Below, in pieces: positions 56,358 to 64,000 of a stretch of 64,000 nt of DNA. This stretch comes from Microbaculum marinum (lineage in GTDB: Bacteria > Pseudomonadota > Alphaproteobacteria > Rhizobiales > Tepidamorphaceae): NCBI RefSeq assembly GCF_042646165.1, contig NZ_JBHRTC010000021.1. The stretch is one strand, 5' to 3'. Both the position numbers and the translations under genes were made by a program. The notes beneath the pieces are model-generated. The model made no database searches. It saw only the letters and a list, made by a program, of their open reading frames with translations, and was not told where the DNA came from. The first letter of the stretch is position 1; each line of letters opens with the position of its first letter.

Positions 56358-56375
56358 CAGGACAATTTCCTGTCC
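56358..56375. promoter_or_regulatory. Overlapping dyads in the aroG/VIT divergent promoter region
   Basis: CAGGA-CAATT-TCCTG (56358-56372) and GGACA-N6-TGTCC (56360-64/71-75; reading GACA core) overlap. They sit about 25-40 bases upstream of the aroG start and are a possible operator or leader hairpin; the evidence is only symmetry. Confidence 0.35.
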
Positions 56376-56486
56376 ATATCGTGGCCCGACGGATTTCCCG
56401 CCGATCAGCGCCGCGTTATACACCCACGCTCGTGGAGTGGCCAGTGCAGCGGCCGCTTCCGCACGGCCCCGACACCGACAGGTCCG

Positions 56487-57206
56487 ATGGAAACCGAACA
56501 CGACCATTCCGCAAAGGCGATCGAACGGCGGCTGGCGCACGGGCCGACGGTCAACTACCTGCGCGACTGGGTCTACGGCGGCATCGACGGTGCGGTCACG
56601 ACCTTCGCCATCGTCGCCGGGGCGATCGGCGCCGACCTGTCGACGCGCGTGGTGCTGATCCTGGGGATGGCGAACCTGCTTGCGGACGGCTTCTCGATGG
56701 CGGCGGCGAACTTCTCCGGCACCCGCGCCGAGATCGAGGACTACGACCGGCTGCGCGAGATGGAGGAACGGCACGTCCGGCTGTTTCCCGAGGGCGAGCG
56801 CCAGGAGATCCGCCAGATCTACCGCAACAAGGGGTTCCGCGGCAGCAGCCTGGAGACGCTCGTCAAACTGATCACCTCGCGCCGGGACAACTGGGTCGAC
56901 ACCATGCTGACCGAGGAGCACGGGCTGGCGCTGGTCAAGCGCTCGCCGGTCAAGGCCGCCGCGTCGACCTTCGCCGCGTTCGTGATCTGCGGCGCGGTGC
57001 CGCTGCTGCCGTTCGTCCTCGGCGCATCGTCCGCGGCCCTTGCGGCAACCGTGATGACGGCCCTCGTGTTCTTCGGGATCGGGTCGTTGAAGAGCCACTG
57101 GTCGACGTATTCGTGGTGGCGCTCGGCCAGCGAAACCCTCATCATCGGCATGGTGGCAGCGCTGCTCGCCTATCTTGTCGGGCGTCTGCTGGAGAGCGTC
57201 GTCTGA
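56487..57206 (+). CDS. VIT1/CCC1 family iron/manganese transporter
   Basis: Membrane protein of 239 residues with five predicted helices. Family features are YLRDWVYGGIDGAVTTFAIV, LILGMANLLADGFSMAAANF, and a charged loop with EEHGLALVKRSP before the last three helices (FAAFVICGAVPLLPFVLG, LAATVMTALVFFGIG). In plants and yeast the family moves Fe or Mn out of the cytosol into vacuoles; in bacteria export of metal is likely. It is followed 40 bases later by an MFS carrier gene on the same strand. Confidence 0.92.
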   Translation: METEHDHSAKAIERRLAHGPTVNYLRDWVYGGIDGAVTTFAIVAGAIGADLSTRVVLILGMANLLADGFSMAAANFSGTRAEIEDYDRLREMEERHVRLFPEGERQEIRQIYRNKGFRGSSLETLVKLITSRRDNWVDTMLTEEHGLALVKRSPVKAAASTFAAFVICGAVPLLPFVLGASSAALAATVMTALVFFGIGSLKSHWSTYSWWRSASETLIIGMVAALLAYLVGRLLESVV

Positions 57207-57246
57207 CGGCCTCCGCGCGCGACTGAAACAATCGGAATCCGGCTCG

Positions 57247-58542
57247 ATGAGATCTGCCCTCGCTTCGATCGCCGCCCTCCTCATATCGGTCCTGATCCTG
57301 CTGGCGGGTTCGGGGCTGCAGGCGACCCTCGTGCCGCTGGCGGCGAAGGGCTACGGCTTCCAGGACGTCCTGATCGGCTTCATCGGGTCGTCCTACTTCA
57401 TCGGCATGATGATCGGCTGCTTCGCGGCGCCGTGGCTGATCAAGCGCACCGGCCATATCCGCACCTTCGGCGCCTGCACGGCGCTGGCGACCGGCACGGC
57501 GGTGCTGCACGCTCTGATCGTCGAGCCGGTGACCTGGAACCTGCTGCGCTGCATTTCGGGGATCTGTTTCGCGGTTCTCTACGCGGTCATCGAAAGCTGG
57601 CTGAACGACAAGTCGGACAACGCCAATCGCGGCACCGTGCTTGCGACCTACAACGTCATCAACTTCGGCGGCATGGCGTTCGGGCAGCAGTTCCTGCGGC
57701 TGTATCCTCCCGCAGGCTTCCAGCTCTTTTCGGTCAGCGCGCTGCTGATATCCCTGGCCGCAATTCCCGTCGCGCTGACCCGCTCGGCCTCGCCGATGGT
57801 GCCGGAATCGCCGCGCCTCAGATTGCTGTGGCTGATCCGCCTGTCGCCGGTCGGCGTCGCCGGCGCCTTCACGGTCGGCCTCGCCAACGGCGCGTTCTGG
57901 ACGATCGGACCGATCTTCGCGACGCTGCAGGGCCTCGGCCCCGGCGGCGCCGGCGACTTCATCACCGCCTCGATCCTTGGCGCGGTGGCCGCCCTCTGGC
58001 CGGCAGGCCTTGCCTCCGACCGCATGGACCGGCGCTACGTCATCGTGCTGTGCAGCGCGGTCGCCGCGCTCGCCGGCATCGCCCTGGCGCTGACGCCGTC
58101 CGGCAATCCCTGGCTTCTCTACGGATTCGCCTTCCTGTTCGGTGCCGGAGCAATGCCGGTCTATTCGCTGAGTTCGGCCCATTCGGCGGACTACGCGAAG
58201 CCCTCGGACATGGTCGTGGTGTCGACCGGCCTGTTGCTCGTCTACACGATCGGCGCCGTGGTCGGTCCGACCGCCGCCGCGACGCTGGTCGAGTTCACGG
58301 CACCGGGTGCGCTGTTTGCCCTGACGGCCACGGCGCATGCCGGCATGGCCGCGTTCGCCATCTACCGCCTGACCCGGCGCTCCCCGATCCCGCCGGAAGA
58401 GCGCGAGCCGTTCGTGCCGGTCCCGAGGACGTCGCCGGCGGTGTCGGAACTCGATCCGCGCGTCCCCCAGCCCGACGAGGAATTCGAAATCCTCGAGGAG
58501 ACGGACACCGAAGCGCCGAAGGGCGACGCCGCCGGCGCATAG
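57247..58542 (+). CDS. MFS transporter, YcaD-like
   Basis: Inner-membrane carrier of 431 residues with 12 predicted helices. The MFS patterns are AAPWLIKRTGHIRTFGACTAL after helix 2, ISGICFAVLYAVIESWLNDK in helix 4 to 5 (the YcaD-type WLND segment) and LASDRMDRRYVIV after helix 8. The last 50 residues are a soluble Pro/Glu-rich tail (EFEILEETDTEAPKG). The substrate is unknown. The ATG at 57247 was chosen because it directly precedes the first helix. Confidence 0.9.
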   Translation: MRSALASIAALLISVLILLAGSGLQATLVPLAAKGYGFQDVLIGFIGSSYFIGMMIGCFAAPWLIKRTGHIRTFGACTALATGTAVLHALIVEPVTWNLLRCISGICFAVLYAVIESWLNDKSDNANRGTVLATYNVINFGGMAFGQQFLRLYPPAGFQLFSVSALLISLAAIPVALTRSASPMVPESPRLRLLWLIRLSPVGVAGAFTVGLANGAFWTIGPIFATLQGLGPGGAGDFITASILGAVAALWPAGLASDRMDRRYVIVLCSAVAALAGIALALTPSGNPWLLYGFAFLFGAGAMPVYSLSSAHSADYAKPSDMVVVSTGLLLVYTIGAVVGPTAAATLVEFTAPGALFALTATAHAGMAAFAIYRLTRRSPIPPEEREPFVPVPRTSPAVSELDPRVPQPDEEFEILEETDTEAPKGDAAGA

Positions 58543-58620
58543 AATGGGCGCACGGATCGCGCGCAGAGAATTCGCAAAGTCCCGCTGGATTTGCCTCACC
58601 GGGACCGGCAAGATCGGCCC

Positions 58621-59796
58621 ATGAGCCGCACCGAGCCAAGTTTCACCGTCGGAATCGAGGAGGAATATCTTCTCGTCGACCGCGTCACCCGAGACCTGGC
58701 CGCAGATCCGCCGCCCGAGTTGATGGAACGCTGCGAGGCGGCGCTGCCGAAGCGCGTCGCGCCGGAGTTCCTGCGCTGCCAGATCGAGGTCGGCACGTCG
58801 GTATGCTCCAGCCTGGAGGACGCCCGCTCGGAACTTGCCCATCTGCGCGGCACCATCGCCGGGGTCGCCTCGGATTTCGGCCTGGCGCCGATCGCCGCTT
58901 CCACCCATCCGTTCGCGAACTGGGCGAGCCAGCAGCACACCGACCGCGACCGCTACAACGCTCTCGCCCGCGACATCCAGATGGTGATCCGGCGGATGCT
59001 GATCTGCGGCATGCACGTCCATGTCGCCATCGACGACGACGCACTGCGGATCGACCTGTTCAACCAGCTCTCCTACTTCCTGCCGCACCTGCTGGCGCTC
59101 ACCACCTCCTCGCCGTTCTGGCAGGGACACGAGACCGGCCTGAAGTCTTACCGCCTCTCCGTCTTCAACGAGATGCCGCGCACCGGCCTGCCGGAGGCCT
59201 TTTCCAGCGAGGACGAATACCGCCGCACCATCGACGTGCTGGTCCATGCCGGCGTGATCGAGGACGGCACCAAGGTCTGGTGGGACCTCAGGCCCTCGGC
59301 GCGCTTCCCGACGCTGGAGATGCGAATCGCCGACGTCTGCACGCGGCTCGACGACGCTATCGCGGTGGCCGCCATCTTCCGCTGCCTGGCGCGGATGCTG
59401 TGGCGGTTGCGGCGCGAGAACCAGCGCTGGCGGCACTATTCCCGCTTCCTGATCGAGGAGAACCGCTGGCTGGCGCAACGCCACGGGGCCTCCGGCGGGA
59501 TGATCGACTTCGGCAAGAGCCGCACGGTCCCCTACTCCGAGCTCCTCGAGGAGATCCTCGACCTGATCCGCGAGGACGCAGCCCATTTCGGATGCCTCGC
59601 CGCCGTCGAGCACGCCCGGGCGATCGTGTCGGAGGGCACCTCGGCCGACCGGCAGGTGGCAACCTACAAGAACTCGATCGCGGAGGGGCATGATCCCGCA
59701 CAGGCGCTGCAGCACGTCGTCGACAGGCTGATCGAGGAGACGGTCGAGGGCATCCCCGACGATCACGCGCCGCCGGTGGCAGCACAAGCGGAATGA
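58621..59796 (+). CDS. Carboxylate-amine ligase, YbdK/GCS2 type
   Basis: ATP-dependent ligase of 391 residues related to glutamate-cysteine ligase. FTVGIEEEYLLVD is the nucleotide/metal site of GCS2, and GMHVHVAIDDD, LALTTSSPFWQGHETGLKSY and WWDLRPSARFPTLEMRIADV are the other signature segments. E. coli YbdK has only weak glutamate-cysteine ligase activity, so the true substrate pair is open. A glutathione reductase gene lies about 1.3 kb downstream on the other strand, which fits thiol synthesis or modification. Confidence 0.93.
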   Translation: MSRTEPSFTVGIEEEYLLVDRVTRDLAADPPPELMERCEAALPKRVAPEFLRCQIEVGTSVCSSLEDARSELAHLRGTIAGVASDFGLAPIAASTHPFANWASQQHTDRDRYNALARDIQMVIRRMLICGMHVHVAIDDDALRIDLFNQLSYFLPHLLALTTSSPFWQGHETGLKSYRLSVFNEMPRTGLPEAFSSEDEYRRTIDVLVHAGVIEDGTKVWWDLRPSARFPTLEMRIADVCTRLDDAIAVAAIFRCLARMLWRLRRENQRWRHYSRFLIEENRWLAQRHGASGGMIDFGKSRTVPYSELLEEILDLIREDAAHFGCLAAVEHARAIVSEGTSADRQVATYKNSIAEGHDPAQALQHVVDRLIEETVEGIPDDHAPPVAAQAE

Positions 59797-59832
59797 CACA
59801 TACCCGTTGCAGAACGGGCCCATGAGAACGCC

Positions 59833-61077
59833 ATGACCACCGCAACCGCCCCCGTCCGCGCTCCCGCCCTCACCCTGTCGCGCATCGTCGGCGTCAGCGT
59901 CGCCCGCGCGTTCCTCTTCGCGACCTTCATGTCGGTCGCCGCCTCGATACCGCTGCTCAAGACCGAGTGGAACCTGAGCGCATCCGCGGCCGGCGCGATC
60001 ATCTCCTCGTTCACGGTGGGCTACGCGATATCGCTGTTCGTCTTTGCCTGGGCAAGCGACCACTACGGGGCCAAGCGAATGGCGATCGTCTCGGCGGTCC
60101 TGGCAGCGGCAACCAGCGTGGTCTTCGGCTTGTTCGCCCGGGACTGGTGGAGCGCCTTCATCCTGTACGGCGCGGTCGGACTCGCCCAGGGCGGGGTCTA
60201 TACCCCGCTGATCGTGCTGTTCTCCGACGAGGCCGCGCCGGCGGAGCGCGGCACGGCGATGGGCTGGCTGATCGGCTCGACCTCGGTCGGCTATGCGGCG
60301 TCGCTCGGGGCGGTGGGACTCGGAATCGCCGTCGGAGGGTGGCAGACCGGCTTCATCCTGTCGGGCCTGCTGCCGGCGATCGGCGCCGTGCTGCTGATCG
60401 TCTTCTTGAGGCCCCTGGAGAACCGGGTCCATGCGCGGGCAGTCGACATGCGCGTGCGCGACCAGTTGCTGAAGAACCGCGAGGCGGGGCTGCTGGTCTC
60501 GGGCTATACCGCGCATTCCTGGGAACTGCTGGGCATGTGGGCCTGGATTCCCGCGTTCCTTGCCGCAAGCTTCGCGCTGTCGGGCTCGGAGGCGGCAAGC
60601 GCCACCGTTTCCGGCGCCTACCTGTCCGGCTTTCTGCACTTGTTCGGGGCTACCGCGGCATTCTCGATGGGACGGCTGTCGGACCGCACCGGCCGCAAGC
60701 CGGTGCTGATCGGCACAGCGCTGGTCGCGACGGTCCTCTCGTTCACGATCGGCTGGATGATCTCGGCGCCGGCAATGGCCCTTGTCCCCGTGGCGCTGGT
60801 CTATGCGTTCGTCTGCCTCGGCGACTCGCCGGTGCTGTCGACGGCGGTCGCGGAGGCGGTGCGGCCCGGCTATCTCGGCGCGGTGCTGGCATGGCGGTCG
60901 CTGCTCGGCTTCGGCGCCGGCGCCATCGCGCCCATCGCCTTCGGCGCGGTGCTGGATGCGACCAATGCGCCAGGCGGCACTCCTACGGTGTGGGGGCCGG
61001 CCTTCATGATGCTCGGCATCGGCGGCGCGCTCGCAACGATCTGCGCACTCGCCCTGAAGGGGCGACGGCAGTCGTAG
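59833..61077 (+). CDS. MFS transporter, CynX/NimT-like
   Basis: Inner-membrane carrier of 414 residues with 12 predicted helices. SISLFVFAWASDHYGAKRMA-type loop (here YAISLFVFAWASDHYGAKRM) after helix 2 and SMGRLSDRTGRKPVLIG after helix 8 are the MFS A motifs. Between helices 6 and 7 is a short basic loop (RPLENRVHARAVDMRVRDQL). It begins 36 bases after the ligase gene and may share its transcript, so it may move the ligase product or substrate; this is inferred. It is convergent with gor, 15 bases away. Confidence 0.9.
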   Translation: MTTATAPVRAPALTLSRIVGVSVARAFLFATFMSVAASIPLLKTEWNLSASAAGAIISSFTVGYAISLFVFAWASDHYGAKRMAIVSAVLAAATSVVFGLFARDWWSAFILYGAVGLAQGGVYTPLIVLFSDEAAPAERGTAMGWLIGSTSVGYAASLGAVGLGIAVGGWQTGFILSGLLPAIGAVLLIVFLRPLENRVHARAVDMRVRDQLLKNREAGLLVSGYTAHSWELLGMWAWIPAFLAASFALSGSEAASATVSGAYLSGFLHLFGATAAFSMGRLSDRTGRKPVLIGTALVATVLSFTIGWMISAPAMALVPVALVYAFVCLGDSPVLSTAVAEAVRPGYLGAVLAWRSLLGFGAGAIAPIAFGAVLDATNAPGGTPTVWGPAFMMLGIGGALATICALALKGRRQS

Positions 61078-61092
61078 AACGTCTTCAGTGCC

Positions 61093-62478
61093 CTATTCGG
61101 CCGCTCGAGCCACCCACTGCTTGCTCGGCGTACGCATCGTCACCAGTTCCTCCGCGGCCGTGGGATGGACCGCGACAGCGGAGTCGAACTGCGCCTTGGT
61201 GGCGCCGATCTTGACCAGGATGCCCAGCACCTGGATGAGTTCGCCGGCATCCGGCCCCATGATGTGGCAGCCGACGACGCAGCCCGAGTCGGCATCGACG
61301 ATCAGCTTCATCAGCATCTTCTCGTCGCGCTCCGTCAGCGTCAGCTTCATGGGGCGGAACTCCGACCGGTAGATGTCGACGGCGCTGCAGCGCTCGCGCG
61401 CCTCGGCCTCGGTCAGACCGACCGTACCGATCTCCGGGGTCGAGAAGACCGCTGTGGCGATGGTCTCGTGATCGAGGGATACGGGATTGTCGTTGAAGAC
61501 GGTTTCCGCGAAGGCGTGGCCTTCCCGGATCGCGACGGGGGTGAGCGCGACACGATCGGTGACGTCGCCGACGGCATAGATGCTCGGCACCGACGTCTGG
61601 CCGTACTCGTCGACCACGACCTGGCCGTTCCAGCCGAGTTCGACACCCGCCTCGGCCAGGCCCAGGCCCTCGATATTGGGATTGCGACCAATGGCGAACA
61701 TGATCCGGTCGGCTTCGAGCCTGTGGCCGCCCCTGGTGTGGCCGACCAGTCCGTCGTCGGTCTTCTCGATCTTCGAGAAGACGTCCTGACAGATCACGTT
61801 GATGCCTCGCTTCACCATGTCGGCGTGCAGGCCCGCCCGCAGATCGTCGTCGAAGCCGCGCAGGATCTCGTCGCCGCGATAGATCAGCGTCGTCTCCGCG
61901 CCGAGGCCATTGAAGATGCCCGCGAATTCGACGGCAATGTAGCCGCCGCCGGCGATGATGACGCTGCGCGGCAGTTCCTCAAGATGAAACGCCTCGTTCG
62001 AGCTGATCACATGCTCGATGCCGGGCAGCCGCCGGTCGTAGTTCGGATGGCCGCCGGTGGCGATCAGGATATAGCGCGCCGTGACGTCGCGCTGTTCGTA
62101 GGCAAGGTGAACCGTGTTCGGGCCGGCGACGGCGGCGCGCGTCTCGTGGATCTCGACGCCGGCGACCTCGAGGTTGCGCCGGTAGATGCCCTCGAGCCGG
62201 GCAATCTCTCGGTCCTTGTTGGCGATCAGCGTCTTCCAGTCGAAGGACGGCTCCGGCACCGTCCAGCCGAAGCCGGCAGCATCCTCGAACTCATCGCGGA
62301 AGCGGCTGGCATAGACCAGCAGCTTCTTCGGCACGCAACCGCGGATCACGCAGGTCCCGCCGATCCGGTATTCCTCGGCGATCCCAACCTTCGCACCGAA
62401 GCCGGCGGCAATCCGCGCGGCGCGGACGCCGCCGGAGCCGGCGCCGATGACGAACAGGTCGTAGTCGAATTCACTCAT
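61093..62478 (-). CDS. gor: Glutathione-disulfide reductase
   Basis: FAD- and NADPH-dependent reductase of 461 residues that regenerates glutathione. The FAD motif is VIGAGSGGVRAARIAA; the redox-active disulfide is Cys43-Cys48 in GGTCVIRGCVPKK, with RGCVPKK typical of glutathione reductase. The second nucleotide motif is IIAGGGYIAVEFAGIFNGLG, and AVHPTAAEELVTMR gives the catalytic His-Glu pair. Length is normal. The ATG at 62478 starts the family's usual MSEFDYDLFVIG. Confidence 0.95.
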   Translation of the reverse strand: MSEFDYDLFVIGAGSGGVRAARIAAGFGAKVGIAEEYRIGGTCVIRGCVPKKLLVYASRFRDEFEDAAGFGWTVPEPSFDWKTLIANKDREIARLEGIYRRNLEVAGVEIHETRAAVAGPNTVHLAYEQRDVTARYILIATGGHPNYDRRLPGIEHVISSNEAFHLEELPRSVIIAGGGYIAVEFAGIFNGLGAETTLIYRGDEILRGFDDDLRAGLHADMVKRGINVICQDVFSKIEKTDDGLVGHTRGGHRLEADRIMFAIGRNPNIEGLGLAEAGVELGWNGQVVVDEYGQTSVPSIYAVGDVTDRVALTPVAIREGHAFAETVFNDNPVSLDHETIATAVFSTPEIGTVGLTEAEARERCSAVDIYRSEFRPMKLTLTERDEKMLMKLIVDADSGCVVGCHIMGPDAGELIQVLGILVKIGATKAQFDSAVAVHPTAAEELVTMRTPSKQWVARAAE

Positions 62479-62536
62479 GATCACGTCCCAACTATCGCGG
62501 CAGCGGCCGGGGACCAGAGCACCGGGTCCGGTGCCC

Positions 62537-63232
62537 TCAGTCCAGGACCCGGATTCCGTCGGCACCGGCTACAACCGCGGCCGAACACAAACCAATGAAC
62601 AATCCGTGCTCGACGACACCGGGAATGGCGGTCAGCGCGGCGGCCAGGGCATCGGCGTCGGGGATCGCGCGCAGGTCGCAGTCGTAGATCAGGTTGCCGC
62701 TGTCGGTGCGGAACGGCGATCCGCTGGAGCCCGATCTCAGATGCAGGACCGGATCGAGACCCAGCTTCCCGGCCGCCCGTGCGATTGCGAGCGCCGTCGA
62801 GCGATAGCCGAACGGGATCACCTCCACCGGCAGAGGGAACCGGCCGAGCGTGGCGACGAGCTTCGACTGGTCCGCGATCACCACCATCCGGCCCGACGCA
62901 GCCGCGACGATCTTCTCGCGCAGCAGCGCGCCGCCGCCGCCCTTGATCAGGCGCAGGTCGTGGTCGAGCTCGTCGGCGCCATCCACCGTCAGGTCGAGTT
63001 CGGGCGTATCGTCGAGGCTGGTCAACGGGACCCCGTGCTGGACGGCGAGCCTGTGGGTCGCCTCCGAGGTCGGCACCCCGACCACGTCGAGATGCCCGGC
63101 CCTCACGCGGGCGCCGAGCAGCTCGACGAAATGGGCGGCCGTCGAGCCGGTGCCGAGCCCGAGCCGCATGCCCGAGGTGACGAAGGTCAGGGCCCGTTCG
63201 GCGGCGCGGCGTTTGAGTTCGTCCGATGACAT
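62537..63232 (-). CDS. rpiA: Ribose-5-phosphate isomerase A
   Basis: Enzyme of 231 residues that converts ribose 5-phosphate and ribulose 5-phosphate in the pentose phosphate pathway. MRLGLGTGSTAAHFVELLG binds phosphate, DLTVDGADELDHDLRLIKGG contains the catalytic Asp and Glu, and GGGALLREKIVAAA with Lys is the active-site helix. It lies 58 bases before gor on the same strand. The pairing with glutathione reductase fits NADPH supply. Confidence 0.96.
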   Translation of the reverse strand: MSSDELKRRAAERALTFVTSGMRLGLGTGSTAAHFVELLGARVRAGHLDVVGVPTSEATHRLAVQHGVPLTSLDDTPELDLTVDGADELDHDLRLIKGGGGALLREKIVAAASGRMVVIADQSKLVATLGRFPLPVEVIPFGYRSTALAIARAAGKLGLDPVLHLRSGSSGSPFRTDSGNLIYDCDLRAIPDADALAAALTAIPGVVEHGLFIGLCSAAVVAGADGIRVLD

Positions 63233-63434
63233 CGGCGAGTGGTCCGTTGCTGAGACAGGTCGGGCATCGAGGCCGGGTCCGGCCGGGAGCGATTGCCGCC
63301 CCATGTGCCAGATCGGCCCGTCGCAGCGCAAGACCCGATGCCGGCGACAGGATCGCCCGCCTAACCGGAGGCCGTCGCCGAAGCTCCACAAAACCATCGC
63401 CGAACGGCTACGAAACCATCATCGCCGGCACATG

Positions 63435-63455
63435 AAAGCCCCTTAGCAGGGCTTT
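63435..63455. other. Hairpin between divergent rpiA and phosphodiesterase genes
   Basis: AAAGCCC (63435-63441) pairs with GGGCTTT (63449-63455) over CTTAGCA. It lacks a T-run and lies upstream of both divergent genes, so its role is unclear. The rest of 63233-63550, about 320 bases, holds the two promoters and nothing else recognisable. Confidence 0.4.
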
Positions 63456-63550
63456 GCGGCCCGAAGCAGCGACGCCGCGCCCGATTCCGTCGTTCGGCAC
63501 AAAGGCAGCGTCGCACGCGCCGCATCACGCAAATCAGGAGGCGAATCCCG

Positions 63551-64000
63551 ATGCATTCCGTCTGCAGACTTCTCGCCCTTGCCGGCCTCGCGGCCGGCCT
63601 GCTGGCGGCCGCACTGCCCGCAGCAGCCAGTGACACCCAGCCGGACGCCCCGGAGCACTGGAGCACCAAGCACCCGATCAACGTGCAGGTCGGCCCGCGT
63701 CCCTACTACCTGATCGACAAGCTCGACCGGGGTCCGCTCAAGCGGAAGCTCGAGCGCTGCGAGAACCAGGAGGTGCGCAAGACCAACTTCTCGATCGCCC
63801 ACCGCGGCGCGCCGCTGCAGTTCCCCGAGCACACCGAGGAAAGCTACCGGGCTGCCGCGCGCATGGGGGCGGGGATCGTCGAGTGCGACGTCACCTTCAC
63901 CAAGGACGGCGAGCTGGTCTGCCGGCACTCCCAGTGCGACCTGCACACGACCACGAACATCCTGGAGACCGAGCTGGCCGGCACCTGCGAGCAGGGTTTC
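63551..64000 (+). CDS. Glycerophosphodiester phosphodiesterase-family protein (partial, cut by right edge)
   Basis: Exported phosphodiesterase, of which the first 150 residues are visible. Residues 1-27 are a signal peptide (ending PAAASD). The catalytic GDPD start is SIAHRGAPLQFPEHTEESY with the HR and E of the active site, followed by VECDVTFTKDGELVCRHSQC with the ExD and the second His. The spacer before it (residues 28-75) is longer than in GlpQ. GGAGG lies 10 bases before the ATG. It would break glycerophosphodiesters in the periplasm, giving glycerol 3-phosphate. Confidence 0.9.
   Translation, partial: MHSVCRLLALAGLAAGLLAAALPAAASDTQPDAPEHWSTKHPINVQVGPRPYYLIDKLDRGPLKRKLERCENQEVRKTNFSIAHRGAPLQFPEHTEESYRAAARMGAGIVECDVTFTKDGELVCRHSQCDLHTTTNILETELAGTCEQGF

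Noticed and set aside
57142..60639. Minus-strand open frame of about 1165 codons opposite VIT, MFS and ligase genes
   Set aside because: It runs across four genes whose proteins match known families. Its translation is Arg/Asp/Gly-rich low-complexity.
1..64000. tRNA, rRNA, CRISPR, insertion sequence, integrase or attachment site
   Set aside because: I looked for T-loop sequences, repeated spacers, transposase motifs and terminal inverted repeats and found none that I could support.

Overview
The window is GC-rich, densely coded chromosomal DNA of an alphaproteobacterium, most likely a member of the Hyphomicrobiales (Rhizobiales). The evidence is the gene content: DUF1194 and DUF2865 secreted proteins, CreA, DUF2783 beside an FAD hydroxylase, an Atm1-type exporter joined to psd-pssA, a class II DAHP synthase and a SqrR/BigR-type ArsR repressor. 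I see no rRNA, tRNA, CRISPR array, transposase, integrase or phage gene, so this looks like ordinary chromosome with metabolic and regulatory modules rather than an island.

Layout. 1-2.3 kb: end of a peptide-type ABC transport operon with an M20 amidohydrolase. 2.5-6.8 kb: DUF1194 protein, a GntR/FCD repressor divergent from a DMT exporter and a D-2-hydroxyacid dehydrogenase, then a small Inh-type periplasmic protein. 6.8-9.6 kb: a four-gene minus-strand operon (SDR, DenD, YdhR-like, RibD/DHFR-fold). 9.7-13.8 kb: a CDF-type transporter without a C-terminal domain, a nitroreductase with a double-GNAT protein, and an AbrB-type membrane protein. 13.8-17.5 kb: an uncharacterised operon of two coiled-coil proteins and one membrane protein, the best candidate here for an undescribed system. 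17.7-22.8 kb: a K+/H+ antiporter with a histone-like tail, then a SoxV/CcdA - SoxS-like thioredoxin - SqrR-like repressor - cytochrome c group with a Stf0 sulfotransferase. 23.1-28.1 kb: PadR-controlled RND efflux operon. 28.3-34.7 kb: atm1-psd-pssA, a LysM protein and a LOG-family nucleosidase. 34.7-39.5 kb: cimA, GFA protein, cysS, a small secreted protein and a HAD hydrolase. 39.7-46.7 kb: CreA and a homogentisate operon (hmgA, FAH, DoxX, altered MBL protein, MhaAB-like hydroxylase) divergent from a MarR gene. 47-53.4 kb: cold-shock gene, DUF2865, gltX, nadE, Nudix, DUF899. 53.6-63.2 kb: LigB-type dioxygenase, GFA, aroG class II, VIT transporter, two MFS carriers, GCS2-type ligase, gor, rpiA. 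The right edge cuts a glycerophosphodiester phosphodiesterase.

The clearest regulatory structure is at 46142-46170, where a near-consensus minus-strand promoter for hmgA has a 14-bp palindrome in its spacer that also covers the proposed marR start codon. Other supported sites are a PadR-type operator on the -10 of the RND operon, two rho-independent terminators, a hairpin-rich cold-shock leader, and a set of three GATTCA repeats spaced exactly 21 bp apart. All functional calls rest on reading the translated sequence and on memory of the families; no database search was run.
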